Assembly (NCBI RefSeq): GCF_009905735.1
Contig: NZ_JAAALE010000011.1
Location: 62,001-126,000, forward strand
Origin: Porphyrobacter sp. SLTP
Lineage (GTDB): Bacteria; Pseudomonadota; Alphaproteobacteria; Sphingomonadales; Sphingomonadaceae
DNA: 64,000 nucleotides
Direction of reading: 5' to 3'
The notes beneath the pieces are model-generated. The model worked only from the letters and a program-made list of their open reading frames with translations, was not told where the DNA came from and did not search any database. Shown piece after piece: positions 28,446 to 39,528 of the stretch (the first letter of the stretch is position 1; each line of letters begins with the position of its first letter). The translations under genes and the position numbers were made by a program.

Positions 28446-29261
28446 TTGAACCAGCCCACCATCGACCGCGACCAGTTTACCGAAAGCGCGGCGCTCTCTG
28501 TCGAGACCATCACCTACGTCCACCACTGGTGCGAGGGGCTGTTCACGCTGAAGATGACCCGCCCGCCGAGCTTCCGCTTCCGCTCGGGCGAGTTCGTGAT
28601 GATCGGCCTGCCGGGTGACAACGGCAAGCCGCTGCTGCGCGCCTATTCGGTGGCGTCGCCCAGCTATGACGAGGAGTTGGAATTCCTCTCGATCAAGGTG
28701 CAGGACGGCCCGCTGACCTCGCGGCTCCAGCACATCAAGGTCGGCGATCCGATCTATCTCGGCAAGAAGCCGACCGGCACGTTGGTGACCGACGCGCTGC
28801 TGCCGGGCAAGCGGCTGTTCATGCTTTCGACCGGTACCGGGCTTGCGCCGTTCATGAGCCTCGTGCGCGATCCCGAAGTCTACCAGATGTTCGAGGAAGT
28901 GATCGTGGTGCATTCGGTGCGCAACGTGAACGAGCTGGCCTATCGCGAGCTGCTGGAATCGAAGCTCGAAGGCGACCCGTTGCTCGAAGACGAAGACCGC
29001 GCCAAGATGATCTACGTCCCCACTGTGACCCGCGAACCCTTCCGCACGCAGGGCCGCATCCAGGCGCTGATCGACGATGGCCGGCTGTTCGAGCAGTCGA
29101 AGGGCCCGCAGCGGTTCGTGCCGGACGAGGACCGCGTGATGTTGTGCGGGAGCATGGCGATGATCAAGGACCACGCCGCCGATCTGGAACGCCGCGGGTT
29201 CGAGGAAGGCGCGAACAACAAGCCGGGGCAGTTCGTGATCGAACGGGCGTTTGTGGGTTGA
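28446..29261 (+). CDS. fpr: Ferredoxin-NADP(+) reductase
   Basis: This 271-residue flavoprotein of the bacterial Fpr type has the FAD motif RAYSVASPSYDEELEF near residue 65, the NADP motif STGTGLAPFMSLVRDPE near 125 and the terminal VMLCGSMAMIKD. It moves electrons between NADPH and ferredoxin or flavodoxin, for example in oxidative stress or for iron-sulfur enzymes. The start is TTG at 28446; I see no ATG that preserves the N-terminus. The 157-bp gap upstream shows nothing else I can name. Confidence 0.92.
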   Translation: MNQPTIDRDQFTESAALSVETITYVHHWCEGLFTLKMTRPPSFRFRSGEFVMIGLPGDNGKPLLRAYSVASPSYDEELEFLSIKVQDGPLTSRLQHIKVGDPIYLGKKPTGTLVTDALLPGKRLFMLSTGTGLAPFMSLVRDPEVYQMFEEVIVVHSVRNVNELAYRELLESKLEGDPLLEDEDRAKMIYVPTVTREPFRTQGRIQALIDDGRLFEQSKGPQRFVPDEDRVMLCGSMAMIKDHAADLERRGFEEGANNKPGQFVIERAFVG

Positions 29262-29341
29262 ATTCGCAGGGCAAATAGCCTTGTATTCATGGGACGTTCA
29301 GCAATTCAGGCGCAGCTTTGGCCAAGCTGAAGGAGTGCGCG

Positions 29342-29716
29342 ATGCCCATTCGCCTTGCCCTGTGCGCCACTGCGCTGACTATGGTCCTCGCTCCCACCGC
29401 CGTTTCCGCCCAGGTGGCAGTGGAAAATCTGTCGATGTCGAACAATTATCGCCTGTTGCAGGTGTCGCTACCGGCCGCCAGCATATCGCCTGCGGATTTC
29501 AAGGCACAGACCCAAGCGATCCAGTCCTGCGGCGATGCAAGGAAACTCGCGCGCGATTTGGGTGCCCGCCTTACCCGCAGCACCTATGTTGGGACGACCA
29601 ACGTCCCGCGCCAATTGCTCCCGGTCCTCGCCGAAACGCCCACAGGCCGCGCCACGCCCGTGCTGGTCGATAACAGCAATGGGTTGCATGTACTGGTGGT
29701 GTGCAGCCGCACCTAA
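29342..29716 (+). CDS. Exported protein of unknown function
   Basis: This 124-residue protein has a signal peptide (about 1-25, ending AVSAQ). The ATG at 29342 has AAGGAG at ideal distance, which decides the start over an in-frame TTG at 29318. The mature part has two cysteines (SCGDARKLARDLGARLT and VLVVCSRT) that could form a disulfide. The pattern from ADFKAQTQAIQSC to VLVVCSRT recalls the region before or within parvulin-like domains of SurA proteins in sphingomonads; that similarity is from memory and weak. Confidence 0.6.
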   Translation: MPIRLALCATALTMVLAPTAVSAQVAVENLSMSNNYRLLQVSLPAASISPADFKAQTQAIQSCGDARKLARDLGARLTRSTYVGTTNVPRQLLPVLAETPTGRATPVLVDNSNGLHVLVVCSRT

Positions 29717-29720
29717 TGCG

Positions 29721-29810
29721 TCACCGTCGCCCCGTGCTTGACACGGGGCTCGGCTGCCTTCTGGTTTGACACCGCAAAGAAGCCTAGCCCCGGACCAAGT
29801 CCGGGGTGAC
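29721..29810. repeat. Dyad-rich intergenic repeat-like element
   Basis: Two stable hairpins, CCCCGTG-N5-CACGGGG (29730-29748) and CCCCGGAC-N3-GTCCGGGG (29788-29806), are bracketed by TCACCGTC at the left and GGTGACGA at the right, themselves inverted. This layout is typical of short palindromic repeat elements scattered between genes in sphingomonad genomes. No second full copy exists in this window, so its repeat nature rests on general knowledge. Confidence 0.55.
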
Positions 29811-29918
29811 GAATTTGGGAGGGGTCGAAAGGCTCCCCACTTTCGCACTTGACCCCTGCCCGCGCGGGCTGTTCAATCGTGGCAAATCAAAACCCATTCC
29901 CTGGAGAGACACCCCGCC

Positions 29919-31061
29919 ATGCTCGCGACCTCATACCGCACCGCCTATAACGAAGACCATGAGGCCTTCCGCGACACCGTCCGAAAGGTCTTCGCCGAGC
30001 ATCTGACCCCGCACATGGACGAGCACGAGGCCAACGGCATCGTCCCGCGCGACGTGTGGAAGAAGATGGGCGACGCCGGAATGCTGTGCATGACGGTGAA
30101 GGAGGAGAACGGCGGCCTCGGCCTCGATTTCGGCTTCAACTGCGTGCTGACCGAAGAGCTGTCCTACCTCGGTTCCTCGGCGGGCTTCACGCTCCAGAAT
30201 GACATCACCGCGAACTATTTCGAGCGCCTCGGCAACCCCGAACAGCGCGCCAAATATCTCCCCGGCATGGTCAGCGGCGACATCATCACCGCGATCGCCA
30301 TGACCGAACCGGGCGCAGGCTCCGATCTTCAGGGCATCCGCACCACCGCCAAGAAGGACGGCAATCACCTCGTCATCAACGGCTCGAAGACCTACATTAC
30401 CAATGGCCAGAACGCCGATTGCGTGATCGTGGTCGCCAAGACCGATCCCGAGCGCGGCGCAAAGGGCATCAGCCTTGTGCTGGTCGACGCCGACACCCCC
30501 GGCTTCGAGCGCGGGCGCAATCTCGACAAGATCGGCCAGCACGCCGCCGATACCTCCGAGCTGTTCTTCAACGACTGCCGCGTGCCGATGACCAACATCC
30601 TCGGCGCTGAGGGCATGGGGTTTGTGCACCTGATGGAGGAGCTGCCGCAAGAACGCCTCGGCATCGCGGTCGGCGCGCAGGCGGCGGCGCAGCGGGCGTT
30701 TGACGAGGCGGTGACCTTCACCAAGGACCGCAAGGCTTTCGGGAAGACGGTGTTCGAATTCCAGAACACCAAGTTCACCCTCGCCGACCTCAAGGCCAAG
30801 CTCCAAGTCGGCTGGGCGCACCTCGACTGGGCGATCAAGAAGCATCTCGCAGGCGAACTCACCACCGCCGAAGCGAGCGCGGCCAAGCTGTGGCACACCG
30901 ATCTGCAATGGGAACTGTGCGATGCGTCGCTGCAACTCCATGGCGGGGCAGGCTACATGAACGAATACGCCATCGCCCGCCTGTGGCGCGATGCGCGCGT
31001 GACGCGCATCTTCGGCGGGACGAACGAGATCATGAAGGAAGTGATCTCGCGGAGTATTTGA
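29919..31061 (+). CDS. Acyl-CoA dehydrogenase, long-chain type
   Basis: This 380-residue flavoenzyme of fatty acid beta-oxidation has the substrate/FAD motif AMTEPGAGSDLQGI near residue 128 and a C-terminal RDARVTRIFGGTNEIMKEVI. The catalytic glutamate of medium-chain enzymes is glycine here (FGGT rather than YEGT). A glutamate is available instead in ELPQERLGIA near residue 247, as in long-chain enzymes. The gene stands alone between a repeat-like element and metH. Confidence 0.9.
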   Translation: MLATSYRTAYNEDHEAFRDTVRKVFAEHLTPHMDEHEANGIVPRDVWKKMGDAGMLCMTVKEENGGLGLDFGFNCVLTEELSYLGSSAGFTLQNDITANYFERLGNPEQRAKYLPGMVSGDIITAIAMTEPGAGSDLQGIRTTAKKDGNHLVINGSKTYITNGQNADCVIVVAKTDPERGAKGISLVLVDADTPGFERGRNLDKIGQHAADTSELFFNDCRVPMTNILGAEGMGFVHLMEELPQERLGIAVGAQAAAQRAFDEAVTFTKDRKAFGKTVFEFQNTKFTLADLKAKLQVGWAHLDWAIKKHLAGELTTAEASAAKLWHTDLQWELCDASLQLHGGAGYMNEYAIARLWRDARVTRIFGGTNEIMKEVISRSI

Positions 31062-31071
31062 CCTTACGTCT

Positions 31072-31093
31072 CCCCTCCCCTCAAGGGGAGGGG
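31072..31093. other. Perfect 9-bp hairpin between the acyl-CoA dehydrogenase gene and metH
   Basis: CCCCTCCCC-TCAA-GGGGAGGGG forms a perfect stem with a four-base loop. No T-run follows on the plus strand, so it is a weak terminator candidate or a member of the common CCCCTCCCC palindrome family. It ends 14 bp before the metH ATG and could affect metH ribosome loading. Confidence 0.5.
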
Positions 31094-31107
31094 CTTGAGA
31101 GACAAAA

Positions 31108-33720
<2,613 letters not shown>

Positions 33721-33739
33721 CGCCGCGCACGGGCGAGCG

Positions 33740-34939
33740 ATGATGCGCGGCATGATCCGCCGCCTTGTCGCCGCCCTTGCGCTGCTTGCCCCGCCGCCCG
33801 CGCTCGCCGCCCCGCCTCCTGCGACGGTGGTGGTGGCGTTTGATCGCGACAGCATCACCCCGCTGATCGTCGAGGGGCTGGCGAACAAGCAGACGGGCCG
33901 CGCGCTCGAAGCCAATGATCCGGTGCGGATTGCCAGCATCTCCAAGCTGATCATGGCGCTGACGGCACTGCGGCTGATGGACGAGGGCAAGGTCGATCTG
34001 ACCCGCGATGTTTCGGACTATCTCGGCTGGAAGCTGCGCTCACCGTACCATCCCGACGTGGCCGTTACGCTTTCGCACCTCTTGTCCCACCGCGCGGGGC
34101 TTTCTGACAAGGCAGGCTACATTATCCCTCTGGGGGAGAGCCTTGAGGCAAAACTCGGCGATCCCGCCGCGTGGCGCGATACCGGCCCGCCGGGGGACGC
34201 GGCGTTCGAATATGCCAACCTCGGCTCGCCGTTGGTCGCGACCGCACTCGAAGCGGCCTCGGGCGAGCGGTATGACCGGCTGGTGGAGCGGCTGGTGTTT
34301 GCGCCGCTGGGGGTGAAGGCGTGCTTGAACTGGCTCGGGTGCGGGCCGGACATGGAGGCCCGCGCCGTGACGCTCTACCGCGATACCGGCGAAGTGGCCC
34401 GCGATGCGCCGGAGGACTTGCCGCCCGCTTGCACGATCCCGGTGGCCGAGGGTCAGCCCTGCGATTTGGCCAGCTATGTGCCGGGCACCAATGCCTCGAT
34501 CTTTTCGCCGCAAGGGGGCGTTCGGATCGGGATGATGGACCTCGCCAAGATCGGACAGGCGTTGCTGCGGATGGAGCGCAATGGCTTTCTGTCCGACAAG
34601 GCGGCGGAGCTATGGATTTATGCGCTGATCGGGTCGGCGAATGATGATGCATCGGGCGCGGCGGCGGCGGGCTTCTGCGGCTATGGTCTCGGAGCCTATG
34701 GGTTGCTGGCGTTTGACCCGTGCAAGGACGACCTGTTCCAAGATGGCCGCGAACGCCTCGGCCACGGGGGTGAGGCCTATGGCCTGCGGTCCGGCCTGTG
34801 GTTCTCGATCGCGGATGATCAGGGCTTTGCCTATTTCACCACCGAAGTGCCGCCGCCGTCTGGCGAGGTGGAAACCGCCGCTGCCGACCCGCGCGAAACG
34901 GCGCTGATGGTGCGGGCGCTGGAGATGGTGGGGGAGTAG
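33740..34939 (+). CDS. Exported serine hydrolase, beta-lactamase/penicillin-binding-protein family
   Basis: This protein of about 399 residues has a signal peptide (RRLVAALALLAPPPALAA). The serine motif S-x-x-K occurs in RIASISKLIMALTALRLMDEGK near residue 70, the Y-x-N motif in FEYANLGSPLV, and HGGEAYG near the end replaces the KTG motif. This is the class C beta-lactamase/esterase/D-aminopeptidase fold; the actual substrate cannot be read. Start codons at 33740, 33743 and 33752 are all possible. Several cysteine pairs suggest periplasmic disulfides. Confidence 0.82.
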   Translation: MMRGMIRRLVAALALLAPPPALAAPPPATVVVAFDRDSITPLIVEGLANKQTGRALEANDPVRIASISKLIMALTALRLMDEGKVDLTRDVSDYLGWKLRSPYHPDVAVTLSHLLSHRAGLSDKAGYIIPLGESLEAKLGDPAAWRDTGPPGDAAFEYANLGSPLVATALEAASGERYDRLVERLVFAPLGVKACLNWLGCGPDMEARAVTLYRDTGEVARDAPEDLPPACTIPVAEGQPCDLASYVPGTNASIFSPQGGVRIGMMDLAKIGQALLRMERNGFLSDKAAELWIYALIGSANDDASGAAAAGFCGYGLGAYGLLAFDPCKDDLFQDGRERLGHGGEAYGLRSGLWFSIADDQGFAYFTTEVPPPSGEVETAAADPRETALMVRALEMVGE

Positions 34940-34995
34940 CCTTCAGATCCCTCCACCTCTCGAAGCGATGGGGAGGGACTTCGCGGATGGCGCTG

Positions 34996-36195
34996 TTACG
35001 CCTCGGCCTTGATCCGCTCGCCCAGTTTCGCGATCAGGGGTGTAGCGAAAGGCTTGGTCAGCATCGTGCTGCCCACCGCCATCAGCAGCAGCGCGGTGAA
35101 AGTCGTGGGCGTGATCACCTGCTTGTCGAGCAGGATGTTGGCGAAGATGATCATGATCAGCGCCTTGGTCTGGAGCAGCCAGCCGATCAGGCTCGCCTCG
35201 GTGCGGCTCCAGCCGAGCATCCGTCCGGCGATGTGGACGCCGATGAGCTTGCCCCCGACGGCCGCCACCAGCAGCAATGCGGCAACACCGAACACGGCGA
35301 GCCCGCCGCCCTCCCACTGGGTTCTGAGGCCGGTCGAGAGGAAGAACACCGGCATCACGGTGAGCAGTACCACGTTGCGGAACCGGTCCATCGCCTCGTG
35401 GCCGAACCATTTGGCATCGAGCACCACGCCCGCCAGAAACGCGCCGACCATGTAGTGCAGGCCCGACCAATCGCCCGCCAGCCCGCAGATCGCCAGCCAG
35501 ATCAGCCCCACCGGCCAGCGGTCATTCTCCGACAGGCGCGCCATCAGCCACCGCACCGCCCACGCCGCCAGCGTGAACCCGACGAGAAACACCGCCTGCC
35601 GCCCGATCCGCTCCCAATCGAGCAGAATGATCGCCAAGACGCCCCAGATCGCGATGTCATCGAGGCTGGCATAGCGCAGGATGCGTTGGCCGAGCTGCTC
35701 GCGCAGGATTCCGAGCTTCTCCATCAGCAGCACGAGGATCGGCAGCGCGGTGACCGCGCAGGCCATGCCGATGCCCAGCAACGCCTGCCAGTATTGGCCG
35801 TTCGGCCCGCGCCAGCCCGGGAATTGCAGGATCACCGCCGCCGCCAGCGTCCCGGCGATCAGCGGCGCGCCGAGCGCCAGTCCCGCCGTCAGCCCGGTCT
35901 CGCCCCGATGCTTCCATGCCTGCGACAGATCGAGCTCGATCCCCGCGATCCACACGAACAGCATCACCGCCCACCACGCCACGCCGTTGAGCGCGATGAT
36001 CACATCGGGCCGGAACACGAAGGCGTAGTAATCCGGGAACACCGCGCCCAGCACGCCGGGGCCGAGCAGAATGCCGCCCACGATCTGCACCACGACCAGC
36101 GGCGCCCAGTAATCGGTGCGCAGCACGCGCCACACCAGCCACGGCACGGCGAAGATGATCGTTAGCGCGATCAGATAGATTTCAGTGAGGTTCAT
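34996..36195 (-). CDS. CPA2-family cation:proton antiporter
   Basis: This 399-residue protein has about twelve to thirteen hydrophobic helices. Features of the CPA2 (KefB/NapA-like) family are VVVQIVGGILLGPGVLG, the exposed WIAGIELDLSQAW and LRYASLDDIAIWGVLA, where the double aspartate is the ion-binding pair. It lacks the C-terminal TrkA-N nucleotide domain found in Kef proteins. The frame is open upstream, but the ATG at 36195 gives a proper membrane N-terminus. It is divergent from the glycine riboswitch. Confidence 0.88.
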   Translation of the reverse strand: MNLTEIYLIALTIIFAVPWLVWRVLRTDYWAPLVVVQIVGGILLGPGVLGAVFPDYYAFVFRPDVIIALNGVAWWAVMLFVWIAGIELDLSQAWKHRGETGLTAGLALGAPLIAGTLAAAVILQFPGWRGPNGQYWQALLGIGMACAVTALPILVLLMEKLGILREQLGQRILRYASLDDIAIWGVLAIILLDWERIGRQAVFLVGFTLAAWAVRWLMARLSENDRWPVGLIWLAICGLAGDWSGLHYMVGAFLAGVVLDAKWFGHEAMDRFRNVVLLTVMPVFFLSTGLRTQWEGGGLAVFGVAALLLVAAVGGKLIGVHIAGRMLGWSRTEASLIGWLLQTKALIMIIFANILLDKQVITPTTFTALLLMAVGSTMLTKPFATPLIAKLGERIKAEA

Positions 36196-36340
36196 CCCGC
36201 CCCCGTGTCTATTCAGCCTCGCAAGGAAGCGCAAATGCGTTTTCCCCCAAGCCTGCGCGTTTCGCCCGATTGACGCGGTGCAGCAAATCAAGCAGGGCGA
36301 GAACGTCTTCCGCCGCAGGAGCGATTCTGTGGCGGGCAGG

Positions 36341-36540
36341 CGAGCGGGAGAGCCCGATGCGCACGCTGTGCGCAAAGGCGCCGAAGGAGCAACCGCCCCG
36401 GAAACTCTCAGGCCACCGGACCGCTCGGCTGCGTGACACTCTGGAAAGCGTCCCGGATTCGTCCGGGGCCACCGAAGGGGAGGCGTCCCGCCGCGTTGGC
36501 GGATGCGCCGAAGCTCTCAGGTCACCCGACAGAGGGGGCA
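36341..36540 (+). ncRNA. Tandem glycine riboswitch controlling gcvT-H-PA-PB
   Basis: Two aptamers lie in series. Aptamer 1 is closed by CGAGCGG (36341-36347) with CCGCTCG (36421-36427) and holds the GGGAGAG core, GCGCCGAAGGAGCAA and AAACTCTCAGGC. Aptamer 2 is closed by CTCTG (36439-36443) with CAGAG (36530-36534) and holds CACCGAAGGGG, GCGCCGAAGCTCTCAGGT and the terminal ACAGAGGGGG. These are the conserved elements of the gcvT-type riboswitch, which activates glycine cleavage genes when glycine is high. The remaining 60 bp before the gcvT GTG would be the expression platform; no clear terminator stem is visible, so translation control is likely. Confidence 0.93.
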
Positions 36541-36599
36541 GTGACGAAGCAGTGCCGCGTGCGCTGCCGGACTGCCGTATTCTGCCGGGGATTTTCCGA

Positions 36600-37739
36600 G
36601 TGACCGACCACGATAGCGAAGACCATCTCGAAGATATCCCCTTGGACGCGCTGCCGCTCGATGCCTGGCACCGTGCACGCGGAGCGCGGATGGTGCCTTT
36701 CGCGGGCTACGAAATGCCGATCCAGTATGAGGGCATCGTTGCCGAGCACAATTGGACGCGTGAGAGCGCGGGGCTGTTCGATGTGTCGCACATGGGCCAG
36801 CTGCTGCTGTCCGGCCCCGATCTCGATGCGGCGGTCGAGGCCGTCCTGCCAATCGATCTGTCGACGCTGAAGCTCGGCCAGCAGCGCTATTCGCTGTTGC
36901 TGGATGAAGAGGGCGGGGTGCTGGATGACCTGATGGTCTCGCGCTGGCCGGATGCGCTCTATCTGGTGGTGAACGGCGCGACCAAGTGGGACGACATGGG
37001 CACCCTGCGCGAGGCGCTGCCGGACGACATTACGCTGAACTACCTTGACGACCGCGCGCTGCTCGCCTTGCAGGGCCCCAAGGCGGCGGACGCTCTGGCG
37101 CGCCATGCGACCGGCGAATATCCGCTGAGCGCACTGACCTTCATGAAGTTCGGCCGCTTCCAGCTCGCAGGCCATGATGTCACCATCGCGCGGGCGGGCT
37201 ACACGGGCGAGGACGGGTTCGAAATTTCGCTCCCCGCCGATGCCGCCGCCGAGATCGCCGACTTGCTGTGCGCCGAACCGGAAGTGAAGCCCATCGGCCT
37301 TGGCGCGCGGGACTCGCTGCGCCTCGAAGCCGGGCTGCCGCTTTACGGGCACGACATGTCCCCCGAGACCAGCCCCATCGAAGCGGGCCTGATCTTTGGC
37401 ATCAACAAGCGTCGCCGCACCGAAGGCGGTTTCCCCGGCGCTGACCGCATCATCCGCGAGATCGCAGAGGGCACAGCGCGCAAGTGGGTCGGCCTCACCA
37501 TCGACGGCCGCCTGCCTGCCCGCGAGGGCGCGGAAGTTTTCGCAGGCGCGGCGCATGTCGGAATCGTCACCAGTGGCGGCTTCTCGCCCACCTTGGGCGC
37601 GCCGATCGCCATGGCCTATGTCGCTGCCGAACACGCTGCCATCGGCACTGCGCTCGAAGTTGAAGTCCGCGGCAAGCGTCTCGCTGCCGCCGTTTCGCCC
37701 ACGCCTTTCGTACCCCACCGCTATTACCGAGGGAGCTGA
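36600..37739 (+). CDS. gcvT: Glycine cleavage system aminomethyltransferase (T protein)
   Basis: This 379-residue folate-dependent enzyme releases ammonia and 5,10-methylene-tetrahydrofolate from the aminomethylated H protein. It has PLDAWHRARGARMVPFAGYEMPIQY at the N-terminus, the ESAGLFDVSHMGQ motif, and GLGARDSLRLEAGLPLYGHD near residue 240. The frame is open back into the riboswitch, but GTG at 36600 is the start that gives the family's N-terminus. gcvH follows after 3 bp. Confidence 0.95.
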   Translation: MTDHDSEDHLEDIPLDALPLDAWHRARGARMVPFAGYEMPIQYEGIVAEHNWTRESAGLFDVSHMGQLLLSGPDLDAAVEAVLPIDLSTLKLGQQRYSLLLDEEGGVLDDLMVSRWPDALYLVVNGATKWDDMGTLREALPDDITLNYLDDRALLALQGPKAADALARHATGEYPLSALTFMKFGRFQLAGHDVTIARAGYTGEDGFEISLPADAAAEIADLLCAEPEVKPIGLGARDSLRLEAGLPLYGHDMSPETSPIEAGLIFGINKRRRTEGGFPGADRIIREIAEGTARKWVGLTIDGRLPAREGAEVFAGAAHVGIVTSGGFSPTLGAPIAMAYVAAEHAAIGTALEVEVRGKRLAAAVSPTPFVPHRYYRGS

Positions 37740-37742
37740 CCC

Positions 37743-38111
37743 ATGCGTTACTACACCGACGAACACGAATGGATCGATGTCGAAGGCGATATCGCCACCG
37801 TTGGCATCACCGAATATGCGCAGGGCCAGCTGGGCGACATCGTCTTTGTCGAACTGCCCGAAGTCGGCGCGCTGATCGAGCAGGGCAAGGACGCCGCCGT
37901 GGTCGAAAGCGTCAAGGCAGCATCGGACGTCTACGCCCCGATCACCGGCGAGATCACCGAAGTGAACCCAGCGCTGGAAGAAGACCCCGCGCTGGTCAAC
38001 ACCTCGCCCGAAGACGGCGGCTGGTTCTTCAAGATGACCATTGCCGACGAAGGCGAGCTCGACGGACTGATGGACGAAGATGGCTACAAAGCCTTCGTCG
38101 AAGGCCTCTGA
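37743..38111 (+). CDS. gcvH: Glycine cleavage system H protein
   Basis: This 122-residue lipoyl carrier shuttles the aminomethyl group between P, T and L proteins. The lipoylation site is the lysine of [14 protein letters not shown] near residue 60, and it begins with the family's YYTDEHEW. The gene is third in the riboswitch-led unit, tightly spaced between gcvT and gcvPA. Confidence 0.97.
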   Translation: MRYYTDEHEWIDVEGDIATVGITEYAQGQLGDIVFVELPEVGALIEQGKDAAVVESVKAASDVYAPITGEITEVNPALEEDPALVNTSPEDGGWFFKMTIADEGELDGLMDEDGYKAFVEGL

Positions 38112-38154
38112 CCACACACTCAACCTCTCCCCTCTCCACACGAGGCTGAACACC

Positions 38155-39528
38155 ATGCGCTACCTCCCCCTCACCGATACCGACCGGCAGGCGATGCTGG
38201 CGACCATCGGCGCCGCCACGGTCGATGACCTGTTCGTGGACGTGCCCGAAGTTGCCCGGCTCGACGGCCCGATCCACGGCCTGCCGATGCACGCGAGCGA
38301 GATGGCGGTCGAACGCCATATGAAGGCGCTGGCGGCCAAGAACCTTGTGGCGGGCGAAGTGCCGTTCTTCCTCGGCGCGGGGGCCTATCGTCACCATGTT
38401 CCCGCCAGCGTCGACACCATCATCCAGCGCGGCGAATTCCTGACCGCCTACACGCCCTACCAGCCGGAAATCGCGCAAGGCACATTGCAGGTGCTGTTCG
38501 AATTCCAGACGCAGGTCGCGCGGCTCTATGGCTGCGCTGTGGCCAACGCCTCGCTCTATGACGGGTCGACCGCGTGCTGGGAGGCGGTGGCGATGGCGAC
38601 CCGCGTGACCAAGCGCAAGCGCGCGGTGTTGTCAGGCGCGTTGCACCCGCATTATGCGCAGGTCGTCAAGACGATGGCGCACTTCACCGGCGACACCATC
38701 GCCGATGCCATGCCCGCGATCACGGCTGAGCCCGATCTGGACGGACTTATCGCCCGGATCGACGAGGACACTGCCTGCGTCGTGGTGCAATATCCCGACA
38801 TCCTCGGCCGCATCAGCGATCTGACGCCGGTGGCCGAAGCCGCCCACGCCAAGGGCGCGCTGCTGGTGGTGGTGAACACCGAACCTGTGGCGCTCGGCGC
38901 GATCACGTCGCCCGGCGAGATGGGCGCGGATATCGTGGTGGGCGAGGGGCAATCGCTGGGCGTCGGCCTGCAATTCGGCGGGCCCTACCTCGGCCTTTTC
39001 GCCGTGCGCGATCCCAAGCACGTGCGCCAGATGCCGGGCCGGTTGTGCGGCGAGACCACGGATGCCGAAGGCAAGCGCGCCTTCGTGCTCACCCTCTCGA
39101 CCCGCGAGCAACATATCCGCCGCGAGAAGGCGACGAGCAACATCTGCACCAATTCCGGCCTGTGTGCGCTGGCCTTTACCGTCCACATGACGCTGCTAGG
39201 CGAAAAGGGTCTGCGCGAACTGGCGGCGGAGAACCACCGCTTGGCCTGCCTCGCCGCTGATCGCCTTGCCAAGGTGCCGGGCGTCGAAGTGCTCAACACT
39301 GCCTTCTTCAACGAGTTCACCCTGATGCTTGGCGGGAAGCCCGCGCGGGAGATCGTTCGCGATCTGGCCGACCGGGGCGTGCTGGGCGGGGTGTCGCTCG
39401 GGCGGCTCTATCCGGGGGTCGCTGCGCTCGAACACGCGCTGCTGGTCGCTGTGACCGAGACGACCACTGAAGAGGATATCGAGCGCCTCGCGCAGGAGCT
39501 GGAAGCCAGCATCAAGGAGACCGTGTGA
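38155..39528 (+). CDS. gcvPA: Glycine dehydrogenase (decarboxylating) subunit 1
   Basis: This 457-residue non-PLP half of split P protein starts [19 protein letters not shown] and includes the conserved [12 protein letters not shown] and [16 protein letters not shown] segments. It forms a heterotetramer with GcvPB. The frame is open upstream, but the ATG at 38155 gives the family's N-terminus. Its stop overlaps the gcvPB start (TGATG). Confidence 0.96.
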   Translation: MRYLPLTDTDRQAMLATIGAATVDDLFVDVPEVARLDGPIHGLPMHASEMAVERHMKALAAKNLVAGEVPFFLGAGAYRHHVPASVDTIIQRGEFLTAYTPYQPEIAQGTLQVLFEFQTQVARLYGCAVANASLYDGSTACWEAVAMATRVTKRKRAVLSGALHPHYAQVVKTMAHFTGDTIADAMPAITAEPDLDGLIARIDEDTACVVVQYPDILGRISDLTPVAEAAHAKGALLVVVNTEPVALGAITSPGEMGADIVVGEGQSLGVGLQFGGPYLGLFAVRDPKHVRQMPGRLCGETTDAEGKRAFVLTLSTREQHIRREKATSNICTNSGLCALAFTVHMTLLGEKGLRELAAENHRLACLAADRLAKVPGVEVLNTAFFNEFTLMLGGKPAREIVRDLADRGVLGGVSLGRLYPGVAALEHALLVAVTETTTEEDIERLAQELEASIKETV

